Source: Epiperipatus broadwayi (Eukaryota; Onychophora; Udeonychophora; Euonychophora; Peripatidae). From it: a stretch of DNA of 64,000 nt. Below, piece by piece: positions 35,930 to 45,994 of this stretch (the stretch's first letter is position 1; each line of letters begins with the position of its first letter). The position numbers and the translations under genes were made by a program. Below the pieces are notes generated by a model. It worked only from the letters and a program-made list of their open reading frames with translations, was not told the DNA's origin and ran no database searches. The stretch covers positions 9,276,499 to 9,340,498 of the forward strand of contig JAQFVV010000012.1 of assembly GCA_028023455.1 (NCBI GenBank), written 5' to 3'.

Positions 35930-36055
35930 TTTTTTATTATTATTAAAGTGTCATAGCATCGGCCGGGACGCGAACCTGCAACCCGGGCAACTGCCTGCAA
36001 GTGCAAGGCAGTCGCGCTGATTTCTCGACCACCAATGCAAGACAAAAAAAAAAAC
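35930..36055 (-). mobile_element. tRNA-derived SINE, copy 6
   Basis: On the minus strand it reads TTGGTGGTCGAGAAATCAGC, CTGCCTTGCACTTGCAGGC, the B box GCAGGTTCGCGTCCCGG and CCGATGCTATGACACTTT with an A/T-rich tail. The target-site duplication AAAAACAAATACTTT is exact (35915-35929 and 36056-36070). The A box has one small change. It sits between very old non-LTR remains and is younger than they are. Confidence 0.9.
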
Positions 36056-36369
36056 AAAAACAAATACTTTAGAATGAGTTTTATAAATGCGTAAACCAAT
36101 CTTCAAATTACAAATGGATCCAAATATATCAACAAATCATTAATATCTGTTTAGTTGTTATTTTATGATGCTTATTTTTACTTTCTACAAAAATTTTATT
36201 TCTGAAAATTTTCAACAATGGGTGTTTAGTGCTAGTTCTTTCGATTTAAACTGCATCTTTTTTAATTATCAAGATAATCTTTATAATGTAAATGGAGACT
36301 GCTTCTGTAATATAATCACGTGATCTTACACTAAGAATACATTTTTATTGCTTTGTGCAGTACCTCAGC

Positions 36370-36720
36370 CTAAGTACATATTAATTTGCCTCATGATCTT
36401 GCTAAAATATGGATTATATTTTAAATTTTCTACTGCCTTTATAATAAGATGATGACAGGCCCATGTTTCACTTTCATACAATAAAGCTGGGAAACTGTTA
36501 GTTCTATATACTACAATTTACACGAAGTGGTAACATCATTGCCATAAAATATTATTCTATTTAACTTGCAGCACAACTATTCTGAAAATCTGTGCTGCAT
36601 TTTAACATCCAAATCTACTTTTTTATTTAAAAATCTAGAGAAAGTACATATTGTCACAGTTCTTAAACAGATAATTATTCAATCCAAAAAATTATATATT
36701 TTTCTTCCATCACTATCTGA
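36370..36720 (-). pseudogene. decayed non-LTR reverse transcriptase fragment
   Basis: On the minus strand around 36440-36490 a short stretch reads PALLYESETWA, the conserved LYGSETW region near the C-terminal end of many animal non-LTR reverse transcriptases. Upstream, VDLDVKMQHRFSE resembles the usual D-x-E/K-x-x-x-R-I segment. Stops interrupt it throughout. It may belong with the fragment at 35140-35510 or to a different LINE family. Confidence 0.45.
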
Positions 36721-37440
36721 TAAAATATCTGAGGTTTTTTTTTCAGCATTAATTGTTACTTTTTATAAGTTGCACACACAACATTAAGAATATTATTAAA
36801 ACTAGAATGCATAACATAATATTCAATTTAATTAAATCCAAAAACTAAGACAATGCTTATAAATGATTCAAATTAAAAACTCAACTATTAAATCTATGTC
36901 ACATTTTTATGCCTGCTTTACAAAGTTGTCTAGAAACTGTTTCAAAGATCTCCATCGTAAAATGAAAAGCAAGATTGAGGATAGTTCACATCTCTGTATA
37001 ATATTAGCTTTATTTAAGATGTCTTATATTGTTATCTCTAGTAATAACAATTCTTTCATGTAGTAGCTTCATACAATTTATGAACAAGAAAATTTAATCA
37101 ATCAATTATTTTAGACTTATCAGTTAGTGAACTTCTGTTTTTAAATCCCAAGACTGATTTTAAAAACAATTACTATAAAAAACCATCTAAAAGCTCTGGG
37201 AGAAGTAATTAATTGAATGTTGTTACAGGGACGTCAATTTGAGCCCTGTATATCATAGAGTTGACAAGTGATTTGTGGATCTTAAGCTATTAAGCATAAC
37301 ATTTTACTCAAGAGTAAAATAAAATTGTAGCTTTGAAATGGGCAGAGGGTGATGATATCTGCTAGATTGAAGAAAAATTTTAAAAAATATTAACAAGGTA
37401 TAAATTAAAACCATTAAATAATTCCATCTTTCTTTTATGA
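36721..37440. other. A+T-rich sequence, no supported gene
   Basis: Short frames at 36566-36787 and 36863-37063 (+) are unrecognised. This may be an older part of the same non-LTR remains. Confidence 0.3.
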
Positions 37441-37458
37441 CTATAGCATTGCTTTTTT

Positions 37459-37611
37459 ATTTTTTACTCAATCAAGATCTATCAGTTTTGACTAACCAGC
37501 AGTCTTCTTCAGAGGTTCCTCTCTTATCCACATTCTTAACTGCAATTTAAAACTCTAAAAAAGACTGCTTGTTTATCAAAACTGTTAGATTGATTGAGTA
37601 AAAAATAAAAT
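37459..37611. mobile_element. foldback element with paired hairpin motifs
   Basis: 37459-37506 is inverted at 37561-37611 with a spacer of about 55 bases. Both arms contain TTACTCAATC or its complement. Each arm carries a version of the hairpin motif, minus strand at 37483-37512 and plus strand at 37555-37584. Confidence 0.7.
37483..37512 (-). ncRNA. hairpin motif copy
   Basis: On the minus strand CTGAAGAA is followed by GACT, a loop, AGTC and AAAACTG. The usual GAAAC has changed to AAAAC. The plus-strand partner in the other arm is more decayed. Confidence 0.45.
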
Positions 37612-37614
37612 AAG

Positions 37615-40070
37615 TATTGTAATAGTGATAAAAGAAAGGTAGATTTGTTTATAATTTTATCAAGGTACAAAAATGGTATAAGATGAGAAGAAGAATATAA
37701 TATTTCATAATGCAAAAGTATTGAGGAAAGTAGTTGAAAAAAAAAAAAGAAGATATTTAATAAAAAGGGAATAGAAGGTTGAAGAATTAATGAAATATAT
37801 TGGAAAAATTGTAATTTGAAAATTTAAAAAAGCCAAATAATAATAATAATAATATTTTAAAAGTAAAGTAAGAGAAAGAAGAAATGATAAAATTAATTTT
37901 AGATCTTCTTCAGTCTGAAATCAGATAGCATACTACATATTTGCGTATGAATTTTACATTATTAAAAACTATAATTTTATGAAGCTTTAGTAGATAGTAA
38001 AGATAGATTAACATTAATGGTGATTGATTGTTTTACTGTAAATATTCTTGATAAATGTATCAGATCCCACATATAAATATGTATATGTATACATTTCTTA
38101 TATAAGATAATATAGTATAAACAATCTATAATGTTTATATTTCAATATACTTTTTGATATTGTGGAATTGAGAATTTTACCAAAGTATACAATAAAATCT
38201 CAATTTTATTTATTATTAACTGAAAAGGTAAAATAAAAAAGTACTTTCTCAAATGTATTACTCTGCATAGTGGAATTTGCATAATTGTGTGCTTGAATGA
38301 GAATCAGAATATTCCTAATCTATGATCATTATTTTTAACAGCCATTTATATACAAATGTAAGTTTAGAAGAAGAAAAACAGAAATAAATGAAGACACATT
38401 ATTATCCTCAGCCATTCATAAACAAGTATAGCAATATTAACTCTAGAATGAAAAAAAAACCCAGAAATACAGGAAGAGACAATGAATAGTAATATTCTTT
38501 TTGTGATGATTATAGAAATGAATCTGTAAATCACAAATACTTTCCATATCTATCATGTAGTGGTTTTGTTTTACTTCTTGTGATACTGATTACACATCTT
38601 CAACAATAAACCTCAACAAAAGAGCTATTATAGGTTAATGGTAACAACTTATTTAGTTTTAAGAAGACTGCCAATTAGAAGTAATTGATAGTTACCTGGC
38701 AACATCAAAGGCAAAACTTATCTCTGTTATATGGATAAAGTCTCATTTCTATTCTTTAATAAAATAGCATTCCATGGAAAATATTTAATTCAATATATAA
38801 TAATTATTAAAATTGTGCTTTTAAATCTACAATATAAATTAAATACTTGGCTTAAAATTTATCTATGACAAAAATCTAAAATATTACAAATAAATGTTAA
38901 AGTCTAAAACAGAAAACTAATATTACTCACCAGGCTAGTCAAATCCTGATTTGGTGAGGGATTTTATGGTATGTCTTTTTCATGTACTATTTAACTAATA
39001 ATACTTATGTGCATATTAAATATTTTCTCACAGTCAGGCTAAGTATATAGTCACCATGCAATAACTAATGATCATTATTAGTGAAAATTTACTATTGATT
39101 GTCAGTTTCTTTAAAGATGGATTGGCTATAGGCTAAAAAATTGCTATTTAAAAAAAAAGTATTTTACCTAGATTCAAAATTCGCATCACGAGTGTGGCAG
39201 AAAGATATACTAATCATTACACAAAAATACCTTTTAAGCATATACATCATGTGTATACACAGTTTTAAAACAAACTGAAATAAGATCATTACTGTACTTA
39301 AAATAATTCTGTTTAAGAAAAAATCCAAAGATCATGAAATGAAATTATATTTTTAAATATTTCTTTAAATAAAGTACTTAAACAAATTTGTTTTTTTTTA
39401 AATAGTTTATTGAATATATTTTTGTAATATATATCTATCACATTAATTAAAATGAAAAAAAATAGATAAACAACTTTGCGTTTTAAAAGATAAAATGAAG
39501 GTAGATAAAATGAACTAATGTAAAGAGTTTAATAAACAAAAACAACTACGAAAAAATAATTATTGAAAAAACGTATTTTTCAAAATAACTTTCAGAAAGA
39601 TAACAGATTTAAGTAACACAGAGATAACATATAGAGGTGCTGAATAAAAAAGTTAATCAGTGATAGCTACAATCAGTTAAAGTTAATGTTTGGATTGCTG
39701 AATTAAGTCAACTAGGATTAAGGAAGGCATAGAAAAAACTTGGATCAGTTACACGGAAAGAATAGTTATTCCCCCCCCCTCTCACAATTTCATATTTTGG
39801 ACAGGGCTTAACTTATATACATTGGAAGATCATACATGAAGTTTCTTTGATTATAGTCATTGTTTATTCTGGAAAATTATCAAAAATCTGCCAGTACATA
39901 TTGTTAGGAAAATCTATAATGTTGGATGCATTTTTTGAATTTATTTAGGTAAAGTAGTCTAAATAATATTTATAGCTAATAAGTTCATTTAAATCTGTCA
40001 ACTGAAGTATATAAAATAGACAACATTCAACTTCCAGTACTTAAAGTGCAATTTAATTATTTTTCCTCTT
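37615..40070. other. A+T-rich sequence, no gene recognised
   Basis: A run of C residues at about 39771-39780 is the only compositional landmark. Donor-like strings on the minus strand near 38934 and 38690 lack coding context. Confidence 0.4.
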
Positions 40071-41010
40071 GCTTCCAATGAGATATATCATACTTGCAAA
40101 CCAATCACAAACATCCATCATCCCAGAAATCAGATCAATCTCTCAGACCATAGATGAATTAGAAACATACACTTTGTCAAGCAATTCATATATAGCACAT
40201 GTAATATTTCAACTTCATACACACATTATTTCAGAGAAATAAAACACTTTTTTAATAATTATTATTTTTTTTATTAATTGCAATTCTATCACAGATTACT
40301 GAAATGTATGATCAAAAACATGAGAAGAGGAGAAATGATCCCCAAGATGCGCATTTTGTGCTGAACCAGTACTCATCAGTTGGCTTAAATCACAATCTCT
40401 TACACATATCTTCTTCATTTGGTCAGTAGATATAGAGATAGCAAATTACTATAGTTTAATTGACAGGTTTCAAATTTCCTGCAGTACAACTACCTTGTAT
40501 GAAAATTGTGAAACTTATTAACACTGTCAACATGGGCAAAAAAATCAGGTGTTATACCTCTATGCTACTGCAGATACATTATGCATTAAATAGGAATTAA
40601 ATAAAAAATGTGTTTGAGCTAGTGATAATGACTAAGTTGATAAATGATTAGTACAGTTATTAAAATATTTCCATTAGAGTGATTTATATTAATGTTGTAC
40701 TGCAGAAAATTTAAAACCTGTCAGTTAACTTATAGTAATTTGCTATTTAGATATATACTGAACATATGATGAAAGTATGTGTAAGAGATTGTCATCTGGG
40801 TCAACTGATGAGTGTTAGTTTAATATGAAATGTGCATCTTGGAGATCACTTATCCTTTTCACATGTCTTTGGTCATATGTTTCAATAATGTGTGATATAT
40901 TATATTATATAGTCCTTCTAAATTCTTTTCTTCCTCCTTTGTTTTTGCTGTCTTCATATATAATATTGAATTTAAAAAATCTTACACTTTTCAGCAAAAA
41001 AACTTTTATT

Positions 41011-41043
41011 ACAGTTTCGACTGTACCATGCAGTCTTCATCAG
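41011..41043 (-). ncRNA. hairpin motif, CTGATGAA type, reverse copy
   Basis: On the minus strand CTGATGAA, stem GACTG, loop, CAGTC and GAAACTGT. It is identical to the first forward copy. Confidence 0.6.
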
Positions 41044-41086
41044 ATCTTGATGGAGGATGGAAAAAGTTAAAAGAATAGAATAAGAT

Positions 41087-41118
41087 CTGATGAAGACTGC
41101 ATGGTACAGTCGAAACTG
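41087..41118 (+). ncRNA. hairpin motif, CTGATGAA type, forward copy 1
   Basis: CTGATGAA, GACTG, loop CATGGTA, CAGTC and GAAAC. This is the closest match in the window to a hammerhead core (CUGAUGA...GAAA), but an extra A separates CTGATGA from the stem. Confidence 0.6.
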
Positions 41119-41162
41119 TAATAAGATGGAGGATAGAAAAAGTTAGAAGAATAGAATAAGAT

Positions 41163-41194
41163 CTGATGAAGACTGCATAGTACAGTCGAAACTG
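41163..41194 (+). ncRNA. hairpin motif, CTGATGAA type, forward copy 2
   Basis: Same as forward copy 1 except for loop CATAGTA. It lies 76 bases downstream, in the second tandem unit. Confidence 0.6.
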
Positions 41195-42320
41195 TAATAA
41201 AAGTTTTTTTTGCTGAAAAGTGTAAGATGTTTGAAATTCAATATTATAATGTGTGATATAGTTGTAATTAATATATTTATATATAATAAAGTTTGAAGTT
41301 TCTCTAGAAATAATGTGCATATAAAGTTGAATTGTAATGTGCTATATGAATTGGGTAAAAAAGTGTATATTTCTAATGTATCTATGATTTGAAAGATTGG
41401 TCTGACTTCTGGGCTGATAGATGGTTGTGATAGGATTGCAAACATGATATGGCTCATTGGAAGGTTCAGTTACTTTCTGTTCAATTACATATAATTTGAG
41501 TTATTTACTTATTTACATATATTATAACTGAATTTTCATTTCATATTTTGAAGTTGTTGAAACTAAAGCCCTGCTTTGATCTTCTGAATATAGTACAATG
41601 ATTGTACATCCCAGTACAAGGTGTTAAAAGTGGATGCTATCCCCACCTTGCATAACAAGTGTGAAACTTATCAACACTGTCAACATGGGCAAGGAATTCA
41701 AATGTCGATACCCCTATCCACTGCTGACACATTATCCATTAAATAAGACTTTTTTAAAAAAGTAGTTGAGCTAGTGATAATATCTAGGTTGATAAATGAT
41801 TAGTAACAGTTATTAATAATATATTTCCATTACAGTGGTTTATATTAATGCTATACTGCAGAAAATTTAAAAATTGTCATTTAAACTATAATAATTTGCT
41901 ATCTAGATATATACTAAACAAATCTTGAAGATATGTGTAAGAGATTATAATCTGGGCCAATTGATGAATACTGGTTTAGGATAAATCAGGTACATCTTGG
42001 GGATTATTTATCATTTTCACATGTCTTCGATCATATGTTTCAGTAATATGTGATAGAATTATAATTAACATAAAATAATAATTATATAAAAAAAAATTAA
42101 GATTAAGGTTTTTCTGAAATAACATGTATATGAAATTGAAATGCCACATGTGCTGTGTGAATTATTTGACAAAGTGTATGTTTCTAATGGATCTATGGTC
42201 CGAGTAGTTGGTCTGAATTCCTGGGCTGATGGATCATTGTAATTGGCTTGCAAACATGATATAACTCATTGGAAGCTATAGTTACTTTTTGTTCAGTTAC
42301 ATATAACCGAGTTATTTACT

Positions 42321-42810
42321 TACATAAACTGTAAATCTTTATATGTAGATCAATATTTGTGCGAAGTTACATATATACGCATACAAATTTAATAATCTGT
42401 TTGAAAAAAATTAAATGTATTAACTGTCATTTAAAAATCATTTGAGCTTATGTCTCATGAACATATATGTAAATTAAATAAATGCACACAAGCTTCACAA
42501 ATAGAAAATCATTTTAATTAAAAGGGATTTAAAAACAGTTATTTCCAATTCTATTCAAATAATAGATCCCGAAGATAGTGGGGGGGCGGGCAGAATAAAC
42601 TTGAACATTTCTAAATTATTTATTTAATCTGAAATATAATGATTGCTATTTAAATGCAGTGATTACATTTTGAGAAGCATTATTTATATTTACATTCATT
42701 TCGTGTATGTCGATTTTTAACAAATTATATCTTAATGGATATCTATTTTATTGTTAATTTAGTATAATATATCCGAGTGTATGAATCTTGACAAAAATAC
42801 TTCTGATGCT
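42321..42810. other. A+T-rich sequence, no gene recognised
   Basis: A short G run near 42581 is the only landmark. Confidence 0.4.
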
Positions 42811-42812
42811 AA

Positions 42813-43098
42813 ACAAGTTTTATATACGTAAACTTGCTATCGCTTGTATTTATGACCAATAGATGGAGCTTTACCAAGACCTCCAAACAAGCGTATTTTT
42901 GTTTACATAAACGTCAGAGTCAGAATTCACTGTCTCTTTCGTTGGCTCCACCCTCAGATCAGCTGATTTCAAGCTGATTTGCTATCATCAGTGAAGGATA
43001 GGAGTTAGAAACTAGACCTAAACACTAATTCCAAGCCTTTATGCAACAAGTTCCTATCAGTTTACAAGCATAGCAAGTTTACGTATATAAAACTTGTT
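42813..43098. mobile_element. inverted-repeat element with 28-bp ends
   Basis: The ends read CAAGTTTTATATACGTAAAC with TTGCTA (from 42813) and the reverse complement (43071-43098). The interior is G+C-rich compared with the surroundings and contains an internal AGCTGATTTCAAGCTGATTT duplication. There is no reading frame, so it is a MITE-like element. A large inverted partial copy lies at 43253-43465. Confidence 0.8.
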
Positions 43099-43252
43099 TT
43101 TGTTTTTCATAAATGTACCTTCGAAGTTTCTTGCAATGATATATATTGCAGAAGCTTTGACTATGTGGAGAAACTGAACTGATATCAGACCCATATAGCT
43201 ATCTGTCTTGATAATTTGAGTTTGAAGACATTTACGTGTCTAAAAAATTCAC

Positions 43253-43465
43253 GCTTGCAAACTGATAGGAACTTGTTGCATAAACGCTTGGAGTTAGTGT
43301 TTAGGTCTAGTTTCTAACTCCTATCCTTCACTGATGATAGCAAATCAGCTTGAAATCAGCTGATCTGAGGGTGGAGCCAAGAAAAGAGACAGTGAATTCT
43401 GACTCTGACGTTTATGTAAACAAAAATACACTTGTTTGGAGGTCTTGGTAAAGCTCCATCTATTG
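43253..43465. repeat. inverted partial copy of the element at 42813
   Basis: Reverse complement of 42857-43069 over 213 bases with only about ten differences. It lacks the 28-bp ends. The high identity suggests either a recent duplication or gene conversion between the arms. Confidence 0.85.
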
Positions 43466-44002
43466 ATAATATATATATATGGAAGGGAAAAACATTATTT
43501 ACAAGATTATAGGTATAGCATCTTGCTTAGTTTACTGAAGAAGAGAAGAAATTTCTCTTAAAAATCTGGACAGCAAAGGCCATAAAAATGCCAAACGTAC
43601 CTAGTGCAAAGCAATCATATACAACTTATATAAATATATCCCAATCACTCTTAGTAATTATAGCTAGATAGCTATTAGCTTCATATTTTCAGTTTAATTA
43701 TTGGAAATATTATTGAACTTTATACTTTTGAAACTTCTACAATAGACGATCACTCATCACAATCACAAGTGATTCTACAACCACTATTCTAAACACAGTT
43801 ATATATCTGTTATCCCCTTGCCAAAAATAATATTCAGGTAGATATAAAAGGGCAAATGAAGCAATAGTTTCTGATTTATTCAATATCCATTATAATGACC
43901 ATCCATAGATGCTCTTCTTTCCTAATGTGAGGCACAAACATATTTGATTATCGTCTGATTAGCATCAGTAATCGATATTTCACATTATACTATCTATTTG
44001 AT

Positions 44003-44478
44003 GAGGTTTTTAAATCTTCTTTGTATCAATAATTTTAGTTGCTATATAAATATATTGGACCATAAATAAAGATGGAATCCACCTTTATTGTTAAAAGGAG
44101 GCTGCCATTATTGATTGTTATTGAAATTGGCATTTTTAATGATTTCTTACAAACCCATTTAGCCTTGAGCATTATTGCACTTATTATTTAAGTAATACTT
44201 TGGGTGCAATTTAAAAATTATAATTATTTATTAGACTGCATTCAGAACAGGATATATTTACCTGTTTAAGGTTTTTTAAACTCTTTGTATCAATAATTTT
44301 GATCTCTGTGGACAAGTTGCAATCTTTACTGTCTATATAAATATGTTGGACTATATTGTTAAAAAGAGGTTGCTTTGACAACAGATTGAAATTGTTGATT
44401 ATTATTGATATTGGGATGGTCTAAGTGTTGACTGGTTTTTAATGATTACTTACAAACCCATTTAGCCGTAAGCATTAT
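44003..44478 (+). repeat. two direct copies of a 180-210-bp segment
   Basis: 44003-44185 and 44268-44478 share CTTTGTATCAATAATTTT, TATAAATATRTTGGAC, TTATTGATTGTTATTG-like sequence and ACTTACAAACCCATTTAGCC (one change). There are insertions in the second copy. No coding sequence and no known family. Confidence 0.75.
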
Positions 44479-44591
44479 TACACTTAACATATATCTTATA
44501 TATAAAATCCCTAAATGTTCATAATGCTCTTATGTAATATTCAAGTAAAATATTTCTTTGTTAGAGGGCGGATTTTTGAATGAAAAAAAAA

Positions 44592-44696
44592 GTCAAACCT
44601 TGGAAGCCAAGAGGTCAGTGCAGCTGCCTTGCAAGCAGTGTCTTGCAGACAGTTGTCGCGGGTTCGTTTCCTGGCCGATGCTTTGACATATGAAAA
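44592..44696 (+). mobile_element. tRNA-derived SINE, copy 7
   Basis: It reads TTGGAAGCCAAGAGGTCAG, GCTGCCTTGCAAGCAGTG, the B box GCGGGTTCGTTTCCTGG and CCGATGCTTTGACATATG, then A. A 15-base partial duplication (TTGCAAGCAGTG then TTGCAGACAGTTG) lengthens the region between the boxes. No clear target-site duplication. Confidence 0.85.
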
Positions 44697-44699
44697 AAT

Positions 44700-45990
44700 A
44701 TATACATTTGTTCAGCATTATAATGTTTTTACTAAGCATTTTGTGCAAAGAAAGTAATTTCTTCCTTATATTTTAAGAGGCTTAATTTGATTACAAGCAT
44801 TTTATTCAAAACAAATAATTCTTCAAATGATATTTTACAAAAGAGGCATGGAATAAAACTTTTTGAAGAAAAAACGCTCAGAAAAAAATCAGTACTGCCT
44901 TACAGAATTAAATAGATGCACATAGTATTTAAATCATGAAGAAAATGTGATTACAGTACATAAATTCATGTTTGAAATGATATTTAATGATGAGGGAAAA
45001 AACAGATGCTATAGTTCCATATTTACATGGTTAGCATATAATTACAAAAATGAGAGCCTTTCATAATACTTATGTTTTTGTAACATTTCTGGAAAAAAAA
45101 ATGTTAAAAGCAATCTTTTAACAATTTTTTTTTTTTTCAGAAATGTTTAAAAAAAGAAAATATTATGAAAACGATGACCTTTACATAGGCCAGGTATATG
45201 TCTGTTATATATTATAAATTTCTAATTTTTAATAGATATTAAATATTTTAATATATATGTGTACACACATTAAGTGAGGCATTTACACATGCATGTGAGT
45301 GTATGTGTACATATTTGTAATAAATTATATCTCCAATACGTCATATTAATTAACCAAGAGTAAGTCATGAAAATAATGATAAATCAATTTTAAATCTTTT
45401 CTTTATGCAAAACAAACAACTTTCATTTAAATATTCATTTTTTCAAATTTAAAAATGTGCGAACTTATTAATAATTTATCTAATGACAATTTTAAAATCT
45501 TCAAAGTTGTGAATGAATTGATTAAACAATAATAAATTTTACATGTACTCATGCAAGCAAATCTGATCTATTTATCCATCCATCCATCCATTTGAAAGTA
45601 TATTTGTCAAAAACTTCAATTCTGTAGTAGACTGTACGTCATTTAATTCTCCAATCTTTCTGCTTATATATATATCTGTCTATCTGGGAAACACTTTTTT
45701 ATTGTTTGGATAAAAACCACAATGATGATCATGTTTTCAGTGATAACTCTTACTTGCCATAAACCTTTAATAAAAATTATCATAACATTTTATTATACAT
45801 TTGCTATAAAATGTGCATGTATATAATCTTTTTTGAAATCTAACTCTATTGATCTGAAGAAAGTAACTAGTTATATTGTTAAAGTATCATAAGTAATCTT
45901 GGATATGCATATCCAATTTTGTGACAAACCCTTCCTGAATTTGCAAACCAATATGTTGATATATGTAAATATATAACAACTACATTTTTT
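44700..45990. other. A+T-rich sequence with one candidate exon
   Basis: Apart from the candidate small exon at 45141-45193 and a short CCAT run at 45576-45592, nothing was recognised. Confidence 0.4.
45141..45193 (+). CDS. candidate 53-nt internal exon (speculative)
   Basis: A run of fourteen T residues ends in CAG, and 53 bases later CAG is followed by GTATATG. One frame across the interval is open and reads MFKKRKYYENDDLYIGQ, which has the hydrophilic look of a real peptide. Splice signals of this quality arise by chance in A+T-rich DNA, and no neighbouring exon was found. It is therefore a suggestion only. If real, the retroelements around it would lie in introns. Confidence 0.22.
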
Positions 45991-45994
45991 TTCT

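Larger units (their letters stand above)
40900..41245. mobile_element. 346-bp insertion with tandem and inverted hairpin motifs
   Basis: It is flanked by the exact 15-base duplication ATAATGTGTGATATA (40885-40899 and 41246-41260), and copy C of the host repeat shows the empty site. Inside, 40962-41049 is inverted at 41158-41245. Two direct units of 76 bp start at 41049 and 41125. The hairpin motif occurs once in reverse and twice forward. This arrangement (tandem units plus an inverted copy at the other end) recalls the terminal repeats described for Penelope-like elements. It encodes nothing. Confidence 0.8.
40075..42320. repeat. unclassified repeat in three copies
   Basis: Copy A (about 40075-40491) is on the minus strand, head-to-head with copy B (about 40497-41475, plus). 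Copy C (about 41650-42320, plus) follows B directly. Shared landmarks in B and C are GTGAAACTTATYAACACTGT, GAGCTAGTGATAAT, TACTGCAGAAAATTTAAAA, TATGTGTAAGAGATT and GGGCTGATRGATSRTTGT (degenerate letters mark differences). There is no coding sequence. Copy A has only the second half of the unit. B contains a 346-bp insertion (separate entry) that C lacks. Divergence among copies is moderate. The family is not recognised. Confidence 0.8.

Noticed and set aside
41011-41194. Firm call of hammerhead ribozymes
   Set aside because: An extra base precedes stem II in every copy and I could not define stem III and a cleavage site. It is kept as a hairpin motif only.
41009-41457. Two overlapping minus-strand reading frames of about 100 codons
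   Set aside because: They run through the inverted and tandem hairpin units and repeat copy B; the repeated peptide TVSTVPCSLHQIL is just the translated repeat.
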